Positions 11,721 to 21,622 of a stretch of 64,000 bases of DNA are shown here, piece by piece (position 1 is the stretch's first letter; every line of letters begins with the position of its first letter). Position numbers and translations under genes: made by a program. Where the stretch lies: positions 48,403,363 through 48,467,362 of the forward strand of contig NC_061812.1 in the NCBI RefSeq assembly GCF_021462225.1, given 5' to 3'. The DNA comes from Girardinichthys multiradiatus. Lineage: Eukaryota > Chordata > Actinopteri > Cyprinodontiformes > Goodeidae. The notes beneath the pieces were generated by a model, which saw nothing but the letters and a program-made list of their open reading frames with translations, searched no databases and was not told where the DNA came from.

Positions 11721-12716
11721 TTATTGACGAGCTCTCTCTTTTCCCTTCTTAGGACATCTTGCGATGAAATGTCCTCTTTGTCCACAATATAAACAAAGAC
11801 CAGCTTCAAAACGTCGTTGACGTTCCTCTGGGGAGAGTCGAGTGTGGCCAATCTGCATTGGCTCTGGTTCCGTTGACCCCTCTGTAGCTTGAACGGAAGT
11901 GGGTGCATCAAGGAAAGTGGTTCGAGGTGCCAGAGAGTGATGCCAGTGGGAATTGTAGTCTTTTTCTGTTCGTCTCTCTCTTAGACGGTTGTCAATGCGG
12001 ATCGATAAGTTGATTAATTCATCCAGTCTTTCGGGTTTATCTCTCAAAACCAACTGGTCCTTTATTTGATCTGCAAGGGAATTAACAAAAATACCCTTGA
12101 GTGCCGCTTCATCCCATCCCACCTCCTGCGCTGCAACCTGGAAGTCGATGGCGAACTCCGCCAACGCTCTCCTTCCCTGTTTGAGGGTGAGTGTTCTCTT
12201 AGCCACTGCCTCCTGCTGGAGTGGTTGGTCGAAGACCCTCTTAAAGTGACTGAAAAAAGTAGCATAACTAAGAGACTCAACAGGGTTAGATGACAAATAG
12301 GCGTGCGCCCAGCGCAGAGCGGGTCCCCTTAGCGAGGTTACAATATAGGTAATCTTGGAGGCAGCGGTAGGAAAAAGAGAGGGGGAACGACTGAATGCTA
12401 ACTCACACTGGAGAGAAAAGCCACCAAAGTTATTAGGATTACCATCAAAGAGTTCAGATGGACGGAAGTCAGGCTCACGGATCCCAGAAGAGAGGGTTGA
12501 GGACGTTGGAGGATTCTCTATTTGAACTGGAGGAGTTGGAGAAGCAGGTGAGAGTTTGGTTAGTATTTCACTTAGAACATGAACCATACCACCAAGTTCT
12601 GTGAGATGGGAGTCGGCAGTCCTTTGTTGTTGCAGTAGCTGTTGGAGCATGGTTTCATTAGATTGTAAACGTTCTTTAATGGAAGTCTGTTCATCATCTG
12701 AATTGTTCTTCGACAT
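11721..12716 (-). CDS. Gypsy Gag
   Basis: The ATG at 12716 starts MSKNNSDDEQTSIKERL; the open frame extends further upstream but only through LTR sequence, so this start is preferred. The product is 331 residues. An N-terminal coiled-coil-like stretch (LQSNETMLQQLLQQQRTADS) is followed by the retrotransposon Gag core (residues about 90-240, with FDGNPNNFGGF and LRGPALRWAHAYL) and a single CCHC zinc knuckle near the C-terminus, CLYCGQRGHFIARC. Gag assembles the particle and binds RNA. The frame is intact, which contrasts with the broken pol. The stop at 11721-11723 lies 16 bases downstream of a -1 slippery heptamer. Confidence 0.9.
   Translation of the reverse strand: MSKNNSDDEQTSIKERLQSNETMLQQLLQQQRTADSHLTELGGMVHVLSEILTKLSPASPTPPVQIENPPTSSTLSSGIREPDFRPSELFDGNPNNFGGFSLQCELAFSRSPSLFPTAASKITYIVTSLRGPALRWAHAYLSSNPVESLSYATFFSHFKRVFDQPLQQEAVAKRTLTLKQGRRALAEFAIDFQVAAQEVGWDEAALKGIFVNSLADQIKDQLVLRDKPERLDELINLSIRIDNRLRERRTEKDYNSHWHHSLAPRTTFLDAPTSVQATEGSTEPEPMQIGHTRLSPEERQRRFEAGLCLYCGQRGHFIARCPKKGKERARQ
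11739..11745 (-). promoter_or_regulatory. -1 ribosomal frameshift heptamer between gag and pol
   Basis: The element's strand reads G GGA AAA in the gag frame, an X XXY YYZ heptamer, 16 bases before the gag stop. The -1 frame is open from here through the protease start (RESSSIKQGTLM and onward). Slippage here would give a Gag-Pol fusion, the usual route in this class. A downstream stimulating structure was not assessed. Confidence 0.7.
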
Positions 12717-12736
12717 GTTAGATGGCAGGAACATAA

Positions 12737-13148
12737 TATCATGAATCACTAAGGTAATTAGAACAAACCAGAGAATGAAAACAGACTCAAAACACAGGAT
12801 GTAGATGGTAAGTGAAGTTTTATTCCTAGTGTAGGCTTGCCTAGGATAATACGTTGGTGTTGTCCAGGAACCAGGGGAGGAGGACGGAATCCAGGAATCC
12901 AAGGTGAGAGTGCTGATGGTGATTTACAGTGCAGTCCTTAGGTGAGTATTTACCAGGTGCAGGCAGGCAGATAGGCAGGTCGACAGGTAGACAGGCAGGT
13001 CGACAGGTAGACAGGCCGGTAGGTAGGTAGCCGGGCAGGTAGGCAGACAGGCAGTCCACATAACTGAGGTTATGTTCCAGCAAAGACCTGTTCCAGCAGA
13101 TAACGAGCTGCCAGAACCAACCTGGAGGAGAGAAGCTGAGATTCTACA
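12737..13148 (-). repeat. 5' LTR of the Gypsy element
   Basis: On the element's strand it runs from TGTAGAATCTCAGC to GATTCATGATA. It carries the same GACAGGTAGACAGGCAG-type minisatellite as the partner LTR (about 12960-13055) and lacks about 50 bp found there. The host duplication AAACA follows at 13149-13153. Confidence 0.9.
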
Positions 13149-13153
13149 AAACA

Positions 13154-13409
13154 TCGTTTTTGAGCACCGGTGTAATATCATCTCCATCAGATTGGATATC
13201 TGACGCTGTTGTCTGTCACAGCATCTAAATTAGAATGCTAAAAGCTGAAGGACAGTTGATGCTCTGATTTTAACAGTTTGTGACCCTGGAAGCATAAAAA
13301 AGCTAGATTCTGTGACAGGTCAGAATAATGCCAGCAGTCGGCTGTGAAGTCAGACTCGGGCCAGTGCTGGTGTTATTGAGACTAGCACAGAAGATAACTA
13401 CAAAGACAA
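13154..13409. other. Unassigned intronic sequence
   Basis: No gene or repeat recognised between the Gypsy target duplication and the next Harbinger remnant. Confidence 0.4.
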
Positions 13410-14079
13410 ATGGCGCAATTAGAGCACGATTAGGGCGAATAAAGCGAAGCAAAACCCCCGATGGATGTGAAAGCGAATTTCGATGGAGTTGAAAAATCTG
13501 AACTTTTCTGTCAATTCGCATCTATAGCCCTCTATAGTCTATAGCCCTCTTTTTAGCACAGGCAACAGTTGTCATAGAAGTATGAGACTCAAAGCAGTTG
13601 TTCAGGGTACATCTATATTCATTTAGTAATGATATTTATTTATAAGTATTTAATTTTCAGATGCATATTTCGGCAAGCCTGATTTCGAGGTCGCCGATCA
13701 GCTGTTATTTCATAATTATTCAATACGCTACCATGATACATTCTGTTGTCATATCATCTCTTGCCTGGTGTATTTTGGTGGTCCTCGTCTATATGTTTAG
13801 GCACAAACATATTTATTATATTTAGAGGATTTAGACAGTACAATCTGGCTGTTTTTCTATTGAGCTGAGATTTATTTACTCAGCAAAGACAGATGGACAG
13901 GTGTTCTGCAGCGGGGATAGTTGGCGCCTGTAGTTGGTGTCCCAAGGGCTGATTCGTCCCCCAACGCAGGGCATCAGGTCCTCAGGCATTGTTGCCTGTT
14001 GGCCACACGAATTGCTGGCAAAATGTCAGGCGAGCGTCAGCGAAAAATTCGCTAAAATTGCGTTTGCACGGATCGCACC
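13410..14079 (-). mobile_element. PIF/Harbinger remnant, left end lost
   Basis: Shares long stretches with the element at 5125-6031: ATTAGGGCGAATAAAGCGAAG, TGAACTTTTCTGTCAATTCGC, TTCTATTGAGCTGAGATTTA, the CTGTAGTTGGTGTCCC / CCCCCAACGCAGG region covering the transposase remnant, and GTCAGGCGAGCGTCAGCG. The right end ...GATCGCACC is followed by TTA (14080-14082), as expected for the family. The left inverted repeat is missing or unrecognisable. Confidence 0.72.
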
Positions 14080-14082
14080 TTA

Positions 14083-15250
14083 ACAGATTGACTTAGGGGT
14101 AACTGCATCTGCCCGTGAGGAGACATACAACAAAACATGGACACCAAATCCACCCCCTATCCAGTTCAGTTCTTCATCTCGGGACCTACACGGGGAAGTC
14201 TACACCTAGTCATGCACACAGTATTGATGCAACCAAAACATGCCACTGTTCATTTCTATATGCCCCTGGGAGTGGCCTGATCAACTCTTGTCAACACAAC
14301 ATTTGGATTTTGCTGGCACAGTCATGGGACAGATGTCCCTGTTAATGATTACATTAAAATGGCTTGAAGCTCACAACATGAGAAACTCCCTGCTCAGACA
14401 ACTAGCTTCGACAGGTGTATGCTGTTCATCGACTCCACGGTGTCAGATAATGGCTCAGCATTTCCCAGTGAACTGTTTAGCTATGGGGTCCCATGCATGC
14501 ATGCGTGGGTTCTCTCCGGGCACTCCGGCTTCCTCCCACAGTCCAAAGACATGCCTTTTGGGTTAATTGGTTAAGTGTGTGCTTGGTTGTTTGTGTGTTG
14601 CGATGGATTGGCGACCTGTCCAGGACGTACCCCGCCTCTTGCCCATAGACTGCTGGAGATAGGCACCAGCTTCTCTGCGACCCACTATGGAAGAAGCGGT
14701 ATAGAAATTTACTGACTGATGACTGACTGACTGACTGTTTAGCTAATTCATAGAAAAATGCTGTATGTCACACAGTCTGAGTCTTCCTTTCCTCCCGGCC
14801 TCAAAGGGATTATTAGAGCAGGCTGTTCAATAACAGTAAAGGAACGCTTTGAGCAAATTAATGGATACAATATAAACACAAGGTTGTCACGTTTTCTGTT
14901 CAAGTACCACCTCATACCACAAACTACTCCTGGACAGTGTCCTGAAGAAATGCTGATGGGGCATTTGCCCAAGTTGCAGTTCGACCCGCTGCGTCCGGAT
15001 GTGAAAGGGAAACTGGTGAGGAAAAAGAAGAAACAGAAAGAAGCTCATAATCAACTTGTACGGGAGAAATAATTTAAACCACAGGATCATGTTTTTGTGA
15101 CAAAACTCAGCCAGAACAGCAACCAACAGTGGCTGGCTCTCCTTCAACAGAGTAGTCCAGTTTCTTATATTGTCCAGCTGGCTGATGGTCATGTTTTATT
15201 TCAACATCAGAATCATATTTGCAGGCCATATGTTACATCGTTGAAGACTG
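14083..15250 (+). pseudogene. Gypsy-type integrase remnant, split by a SINE
   Basis: Frames on + give HLDFAGTVMGQMSLLMI-like and KWLEAHNMRNSLLRQLAST residues (14290-14410), then SDNGSAFPSELF-like residues up to the SINE at 14484. After the SINE come KGIIRAGCSITVKERFEQIN, INTRLSRFLFKYHLIPQTTP and GQCPEEMLMGHLPKLQFDPLRP (14758-15072), and a C-terminal SYIVQLADGHVLFQHQNHIC (about 15160-15220). These are the DDE core (D...D/N...E region), the post-core and the C-terminal domain of a Ty3/Gypsy integrase from a different family than the element at 7950-13148. Stops and frameshifts show it is dead. Confidence 0.8.
14484..14734 (+). mobile_element. 5'-truncated tRNA-type SINE with 11-bp target duplication
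   Basis: Contains the body of the SINE seen complete at 24095-24452: GCGTGGGTTCTCTCCGGGCA, TTCCTCCCACAGTCCAAAGA, GACCTGTCCAGGACGTACCC, GACTGCTGGAGATAGGCACC, ending in a (GACT)n tail. The pol III A and B boxes are absent. Flanked by CTGTTTAGCTA at 14473-14483 and 14735-14745, which splits the Gypsy integrase remnant. Confidence 0.85.
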
Positions 15251-15799
15251 GCCCGGCTGCAGTGCTACCAAAAGGGAGTCAAACCGCTACAGCACAGGAT
15301 TTTCCTGAGTTCGTAGAGGACAGTGCTCTTGTAAACCAAAAATATGTTTTGATTTGGTTTGTTACTTGTTCTTTTGTTGCTTCCAAGTTTTGTGGCAACC
15401 ACCTTTTTGAAGTAACAATAAAAATAGCAATATGTGTGACTAAAATTAAATTATTTACTGATGGTAAGTTAGTGGGTGGTACATAAACTACTAATAATGT
15501 CACACAGTGAAGTAATAAAGCCACTGTTTTTCTGCTGCTATGTCTGTTTATATTTGGAAAGGGAAATGATTTATAGTTTAGAAATGGAGATGTTTTAGAA
15601 TGTGAGCTTTCCTTAATAGGTCGATCTACATAGAGGGTGTTGTTTGTTCCCTCTAGGGAGCAGAACTGATGTGTTAGACTGATTTTTGAATATATCCACC
15701 CTGTTACCATTCGTACATGATGTTTGCCCTCTGTTATAGTTTAGTGTGATCTCCCCATATGGTTACTTAGATATTTTATCTGTTGGACTTTGGAACTAC
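15251..15799. other. Probable 3' continuation of the Gypsy remnant
   Basis: No coding signature. The block contains GAGGGTGTTGTTTGTTCCCTCTAGGG near 15635, in the manner of LTR or untranslated sequence, but no borders were found. Confidence 0.3.
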
Positions 15800-16800
15800 T
15801 AAAGGTTTTGACCTTGTAATGGAGCGTCTGCTGCCTTATTCTTCCACAGCAAAACTTGCCACAGACCTCATAAACTGTTGTTCCACACTTGGCAGCAACA
15901 ACTTTCATTGAGCATTTCCATTACTGGCAATTTCCATTTTGTTTTTTTGGATTCAGGGGTGCACGACTTGGTGTGCTTTGGACCATTGTTCTGCAGCACA
16001 ACCCAAGTACCTTTTTAGCTTAAGGTCATAAAATGATGGCTAAGCATTCATCTTCAGGATTGCCTGGTAGAAACCAGAATGTATGGTTCCATCAGCCCCA
16101 GACCTTAACACAACCACCACTATGTTTGTCTGTAGGTACACCAGATGTAACAAGACTCCGAAATTCATTTTACAGAATATTTTCCTGAAAGTCTTAGGGA
16201 TCATCAAGATATTTTCTGGTGGCAAAATGCATATCAGGCTTTTTGTTCAGCAGTGGTTTTCACCATGGGAGACATGGGATGGCATTTTCTCAGTGTCTTT
16301 CTTGTTGTTGAATCATGACCTTTGACCTTAACTGAGGCAAGTGAGACCTGTAGTGCTTTACATGTTGTTCTGGGTTCGTTTATGAACTCCTAGGTGAGTT
16401 TTCAATGTGCTCCTTAAGTAAATTTAGTAAACTTGCAACTCCTGGGTAGGTTTCTTATAGTTTTGTGGATAATGGCTCTAATTGTGGTTCACTTTAACCC
16501 CAAATCATTAGAAATGGCTTTGTAACCTTTTCCAGATTGGCAAGTATGAATTACCTAATTTATGGAGATTGGAGCACATTTGTGTAATTGCTTTCTGAGA
16601 TCTTTTAGCCTATTTTGTGTTTTCTGACAGATTCAAATTAAGTAATTTATTGATTCTATATGTCTGGCAGTAACCTGCCTTGGGTGTGGCTACTGGTATT
16701 GAACCAGAAACATGTGGTTAACCAGTTATTTCATATTATAGGGTGGAGGGCCCTATATTTCCACATAAGGCCAGGTTGTTTATTATAGCTTTCTCCCTTA
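15800..16800 (-). pseudogene. Decayed Tc1-like transposon
   Basis: The minus strand around 16220-16080 reads, with frame changes and stops, an HLDDPKDFQENIL-like motif and then SGGCVKVWG. These correspond to the LDDP-x-DFW...ILW and HGGGSVMVWG segments of Tc1 transposases. Further right, other Tc1 features appear in antisense (GTGGATAATGGCTCTAATTG, GGCTTTGTAACCTTTTCCAG at 16460-16535), matching the N-terminal helix-turn-helix part. The element is old, and its terminal repeats were not resolved. Confidence 0.65.
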
Positions 16801-18084
16801 GTTTTCAAATGATGATTTCCTTTATTGTTTCTTTGTGCTCACACCTGTTGTCAGAGGTTGTTTTTTTTATTGTATTTTTTACTGTCTTTTTAATGTAATT
16901 GTTCTTCGTTCTACATTCGTTGTTGCAGATGTTCCTTTTGAACATTATATATTTTATGAAAAAAAGACAAGCACAATGTTTTAGATAAATGAATTTGGCG
17001 GGGTTTACACAAACTCCACAGACTGCTCCTTTTTTTACATTTTTAATGGTAATCACAAATAGTAGAACAAACATTATCTACACAAATTCCTATTATCTAA
17101 GTTGACCTAAACAACACTGGGCCTGATCTTCAAAGATCCCAAATAGGGGGCGTTAAATTGCTTGTACAAAAACAAAAACAATTGCATGTGCCATAAGTGG
17201 GCGTGTTCCGTGCGATTTTCAAAGATTGCACGTGCAATGGATAACAGGTGCAGAAGAGATGCAGCTTTCCTGGACTGTTACAGTTAGTTAACTTTTGTCG
17301 TCTCTATTCACAGCAGCAGGTTTGTCATCGCAGCCTCTATCCTGACAAGATTATTTCTCCTCTGTTCATTTGCGCAAGGCACCTCTGAGTGCATGATTGC
17401 ATGCAGAAGGCTAAGTTTGAAGTTGTTCTGTGAGCAGATGCTTGATGTTTGTGGTCCAGACGGCCCCACTGAGGCAAAGACTACCTCCTGCTTCCCCTTT
17501 AATCAAAATAATGGATTAGAGGCCATTATTCAGGAGGGCAGAGCTGTGTCCAGAGTAGAGCGCACCCTCCGGCATCAATGTGCACACCGGGCAGCTGGTC
17601 TGTGCTGACAACACCATAGGAGCACGCACAACTTATTAACTTTATTGCTCCACGTGCTTGGAACAAACTGGCCAGTCAATAATAACAATATAAAAGACAG
17701 ACACGTCAGCTAATTAATTTATTGGAGGTTTGTCTCTCTTAAACTTTTAATTCTTGTCAGAGACTCATTGTGTTCTCTTTTTTCAGAGTATGTGTTTGAA
17801 GAGTTTGGAGTTTCCCATGAACAGCCACAATATTCAAGCCTGAATGTCATATTAGCAAGATAAATATAGTTTGTTGTAGGAGTTTGCTATCTGTATATTA
17901 TAGCTTTGCTAATTTTAAAAATGTCACATCACTCTCCTGCAATAAATTATTGTCCAAAGATTGTACTGAATTTGTTGTTTGTTTTGCCAATATTTTAACG
18001 ATATACAACATGTTTGATTGGTTGAATTGTTTTTTAGTGACACAAAATAATTTTTCATTGTGTAAACCTTCCTGTTCAGTTTAT
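16801..18084. other. Unassigned intronic sequence with repeat-like pieces
   Basis: About 17118-17260 has a GCCTGATCTTCAAAGATCCC start and repeated TTTTCAAAGATTGCACGTGC pieces, suggestive of a non-autonomous DNA transposon, but no partner end was found. The 71-codon frame at 17393-17608 has no recognised domain. Confidence 0.3.
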
Positions 18085-18160
18085 TTCAATTCAACTCAGT
18101 TTTATTTATATAGCGCCAATTCACAACACGTCGTCTCAAGGCACTTCACAAAAGGTTTGG
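18085..18160 (-). mobile_element. L2/Maui-like LINE 3' stub
   Basis: TTCAATTCAACTCAGTTTTA, TTTATATAGCGCCAATTCAC and TCGTCTCAAGGCACTTCACA are the reverse complement of the last bases of the L2-type 3' end seen at 7400-7500. It is severely 5'-truncated. Confidence 0.75.
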
Positions 18161-18574
18161 AATGGTATAGGGTTGTTGGGGAGGTTAAACTACTGAGTGT
18201 TAGTGTTTGGCCATTTTACAATGGGCTATGTGTATGGGTACTAATACATCCAAGATGGTGCCGCAGATGGTCGCCTCGGCGTGTTGGTGCGCATTGTTTT
18301 GTTTTGTTTTTTGCTTTAAAACGGTCTTCTGTGATGGTACCCGGAGCTCTCTCACCAGAGAAGAACTCATGAACATCAGGGCTACTACACCAGAGGAGTT
18401 ATTTCCCACTTTTCTGCCTACTGCTCTGGACTTTTTGGACATTCTGGTCAAAGGTGCGCTCACCTTTGTTCACGCGGTGAAACGCCGGAAGAGAGGGAAA
18501 CGGGCTGGGGTGCTGGTACGTCTTCGCCAGCGTGGACTACGAACACTGGAATACCTGGAATATTTCTCTCTAAC

Positions 18575-19837
18575 GTGCGCTCACTTCCCAACAAAATTGA
18601 GGAACTACAACTGCTGTTGGGGAAAAACAGGTACTTTTATTCATCGGCAGTTTTGTGCTTCACGGAGACGTGGCTGTGTGGATTAATACCGGACTCTGCG
18701 CTGCAGCTGGCAGGATTCCAGCTCTACAGAGCGGACAGAGACACGGAACTCTCCGGCAAAGCGAAAGGTGGAGAAATCTGTTTTTACCTCAACAGTGGTT
18801 GGTGCAACGATGTGACAGTGATTCAGCAGCACTGTTCTCCAGACCTGGAATCCTTCATCATAAACTGTAAGCCTTTCTATTCCCCCCGTGAGTTCGCTTC
18901 GTTCATCCTGGTCGGTGATTACATCCCGCCACAAGCTAACGTGCAGGTCGCACAGCACATGCTCGCCGACCAGATACTGAGTGTGGAGCGGACCAACCCG
19001 GACTCCTTAGTTATCGTTGTTGGCGACTTTAACAAAGGTAATCTCACCCACGAACTCCCCAAATATAGACAGTTTATAAAATGTCCAACCAGAGAGGACA
19101 ACATTCTGGATCACTGTTACAGCACCATCAGAGACGCTTATCACGCCGTCCCACGTGCTGCACTTGGCCAATCCGACCACATCATGGTCCACCTGATTCC
19201 TGCATACAGGCAGAAACTAAAGCTCTGCAAACCTGTTGTGAGGACCGCAAGGAAGTGGAGCAGTGAGGCTGTGGAGAATCTCCAGGCGTGTTTAGGCTGT
19301 ACAGACTGGGATGTGTTCAGGACTACTACCAACAGTCTGGACGAGTACACAGAGGCTGTGACTTCCTAAATCAGCTTCTGTGAGGACAGCTGTGTACCAT
19401 CATGCACCAGGGTGAGTTACAACAACGACAAACCCTGGTTCACAACTAAACTCGGAAGGTTAAGACTGGATAAGGAAGAGGCCTTCAGGAGTGGGGACAA
19501 AGACATATACAGAGAGGCAAAGTACAAGTTTGGCAAGGCAGTGAAAGAGGCCAAACGACTGTACTCTGAGAAGCTCCAAAACCAGTTCTCAGCCAATGAC
19601 TCTGCGTCTGTCTGGAAAGGGCTCAAGCAAATCACCAACTACAAGCCGAAAGCCCCCCACTCCATCAATGACCGACGCCTCGCCAACGACCTGAATGAGT
19701 TCTACTGCCGCTTTGAAAGGCAAAGGGACAGTCCTGCAACCATCCCCCACAACGCCCCCAACAGCTGCAGCCACAATCCATCACCCCCACCTCCCCAACC
19801 TCAAGAGGGGCTTTGGCACCTCCAACCCCCACCCTGA
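18575..19837 (+). pseudogene. LINE APE endonuclease and linker, one nonsense codon
   Basis: Frame 18575-19369 gives the apurinic-type endonuclease: catalytic Glu in VLCFTETWLCG, the VVGDFNKG motif, NILDHCYS, and the terminal SDH in [13 protein letters not shown]. The ORF start is frameshifted (the RSLPNKIEELQLLLGKNRYF segment has no clear initiator). A TAA at 19367-19369 interrupts it, and the same frame then continues (NDKPWFTTKLGRLRLDKEEA, KEAKRLYSEKLQNQF) to 19837. It nicks target DNA during retrotransposition; this copy is broken. Confidence 0.85.
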
Positions 19838-21275
19838 AGTTCCCCCCCACCAGCCCCGTACCACGCCGAGGACGGCTCTTTCCATCCAGGAGAGGGACGT
19901 CAACAAACTCTTCAGGAGACAGAACCCCCGGAAAGCTGCTGGTCCGGATTCTGTCTCACCAGCCAGCCTGAAGCACTGCGCTGATCAGCTGTCTCCAGTC
20001 TTCACAGACATTTTTAACACCTCACTGGAGACATGTCATGTGCCAGCCTGTTTCAAGTCCTCCACTATCGTCCCTGTTCCCAAGAAGCCAAGGACCACAG
20101 GGCTTAATGACTTCAGACCCGTCGCCCTGACCTCTGTGGTGATGAAGTCCTTTGAGCGCCTTGTGCTCTCACACCTAAAAGACATCACCGACCCCCTCCT
20201 GGACCCCCTGCAGTTTGCCTACAGAGCCAACAGGTCTGTAGATGATGCAGTCAACCTAGCCCTTCACTTCATCCTCCGGCACCTGGACTCCACAGGAACC
20301 TATGCCAGGATCCTGTTTATGGATTTCAGCTCTGCCTTCAACACCATCGTCCCAGTTCTGCTACAGGAGAAGCTCTCCCAGCTGAGTGTGCCCGACTCCA
20401 CCTGCAGGTGGATCACTGACTTCCTGTCTGACAGGATGCAGCGCGTGAGGCTGGGGAAGCACGTATCTGACTCCCTGACCATCAGCACCGGTTCCCCCCA
20501 AGGCTGTGTTCTCTCTCCTCTGCTCTTCTCCCTGTACACCAACAGCTGCACCTCCAGTCACCAGTCTGTCAAGCTTCTGAAGTTTGCAGACGACACCACC
20601 CTGATCGGACTCATCTGTGATGGCGACGAGTCCGCGTACAGATGGGAGGTGGACCATCTGTTGGACTGGTGCAGCCAGAACAACCTTGAGCTCAACGCTC
20701 TAAAGACAGTGGAGATGGTTGTGGACTTCAGGCAGAACCCAGCCCCACCTGCCCCCATCACCCTCTGTGACTCCACAATTGACACTGTGGAATCTTTCCG
20801 CTTCCTGGGAACCATCATCTCCCAGGATCTCAAGTGGGAGCCAAACATCAGCTCCCTCATCAAGAAAACCCAGCAGAGGATGTTCTTCCTGCGGCAGCTG
20901 AAGAAATTCAACCTGCCAAAGACTATGATGGTGCACTTCTACACAGCCATCATTGAGTCCATCCTCACCTCCTCCATCACCATCTGGTACGCCGCTGCTA
21001 CAGCCAAGGATAAGGGCAGGCTGCAGCGTGTCATTCGGTCTGCTGAGAAGGTGATTGGCTGCAGACTACTGTCGCTCCAGGAACTGTACACCTCCAGGAC
21101 CCTGAAGCGGGCAGGGAAGATTCTGGCTGATCCCTCCCACCCCGGTCACAGACTCTTTGAGACTCTCCCCTCTGGCAGGAGGCTGTGGTCCATCCGGACC
21201 AAAACCTCACGCCACAAGAACAGTTTTTTCCCATCTGCCACCAGCCTGGTTAACAAAGCCCGGAAACCACCCTGA
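19695..21275 (+). CDS. LINE reverse transcriptase fragment, open
   Basis: Up to 526 codons. The proline-rich linker (first ~70 residues) is followed by the RT fingers and palm: RKAAGPDSVSPASLKHCADQ, VPKKPRTTGLNDFRPVALTS, RILFMDFSSAFNTI (first catalytic Asp), STGSPQGCVLSPLLFSLYTN, and LLKFADDTTLIGL with the FADD catalytic pair. Then come thumb motifs SFRFLGTIISQDLKWE and KAGKILADPSHPGHRLFETL-like residues, ending NKARKPP with a stop. It would be joined to the endonuclease upstream but is separated by a frameshift at about 19700-19840. The initiator Met is not a natural start. It is probably not translated. Confidence 0.85.
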   Translation: MSSTAALKGKGTVLQPSPTTPPTAAATIHHPHLPNLKRGFGTSNPHPEVPPHQPRTTPRTALSIQERDVNKLFRRQNPRKAAGPDSVSPASLKHCADQLSPVFTDIFNTSLETCHVPACFKSSTIVPVPKKPRTTGLNDFRPVALTSVVMKSFERLVLSHLKDITDPLLDPLQFAYRANRSVDDAVNLALHFILRHLDSTGTYARILFMDFSSAFNTIVPVLLQEKLSQLSVPDSTCRWITDFLSDRMQRVRLGKHVSDSLTISTGSPQGCVLSPLLFSLYTNSCTSSHQSVKLLKFADDTTLIGLICDGDESAYRWEVDHLLDWCSQNNLELNALKTVEMVVDFRQNPAPPAPITLCDSTIDTVESFRFLGTIISQDLKWEPNISSLIKKTQQRMFFLRQLKKFNLPKTMMVHFYTAIIESILTSSITIWYAAATAKDKGRLQRVIRSAEKVIGCRLLSLQELYTSRTLKRAGKILADPSHPGHRLFETLPSGRRLWSIRTKTSRHKNSFFPSATSLVNKARKPP

Positions 21276-21622
21276 CACTCTCCCTTTCCCCCACACCCCC
21301 CCCCCCCCCTTTTTTTTGCTGACAGGACACCTGTAACCTGTAACTCTATGCGTTACATTAACGCCCAGCATGGACTCCTGCTTTACTTGCACTGCCATAC
21401 TTGCACAATGATCACCTGCACTGTTGTATTGCTCTTGCATCTTATACTGCTCTATATTTACTCTCACTCACTTAAAACTGTGCACATATATTTAAATTAT
21501 ATTGTAGATATGTTTATACTGTTTAATTTGTACTGTATTGCACCGACTACGCCAAAACAAATTCCTTGTATGTCCAAAAACGTACTTGGCAATAAAGCTT
21601 TTCTGTTTCTGATTCTGATTCT

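Larger units (their letters stand above)
7950..13148 (-). mobile_element. Complete Ty3/Gypsy LTR retrotransposon (chromodomain-bearing)
   Basis: A 5.2 kb element on the minus strand with two related LTRs (7950-8407 and 12737-13148), flanked by the perfect 5-bp target duplication AAACA (7945-7949 and 13149-13153). Order along the minus strand: 5' LTR, gag with a CCHC knuckle, protease, reverse transcriptase, RNase H, integrase, chromodomain, polypurine tract, 3' LTR. This is the Ty3/Gypsy order (pol with integrase last). Gag is open, while pol is broken by several frameshifts. The LTRs differ by one indel of about 50 bp plus scattered changes, so the insertion is not recent. Mobilisation would need proteins supplied by another copy. 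Confidence 0.95.
18251..21622 (+). mobile_element. Almost full-length Rex1/CR1/Jockey-type LINE
   Basis: Begins CAAGATGGTGCCGCAGATGG, a typical 5' start for these fish LINEs, and ends after AATAAAGCTTTTCTGTTTCTG with a short TGATTC repeat. It encodes an APE-type endonuclease and a reverse transcriptase in the order EN-RT. One in-frame nonsense codon (19367-19369) and one frameshift (19700-19840) separate the parts; the RT frame itself is open for 526 codons. A possible target duplication TAATACA (18242-18248 and about 21630) is weak. Clade assignment within Rex1/CR1/Jockey is by sequence feel only. Confidence 0.85.

Noticed and set aside
11721..12902. Gag start at the far upstream Met (393-codon frame)
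   Set aside because: The first 62 codons are translated from the LTR. The Met at 12716 opens the Gag-like part just inside the internal region.
12960..13055. Regular short repeats resembling a CRISPR-like array
   Set aside because: Units are direct, contiguous minisatellite repeats without unique spacers, inside an LTR, in a eukaryotic genome.
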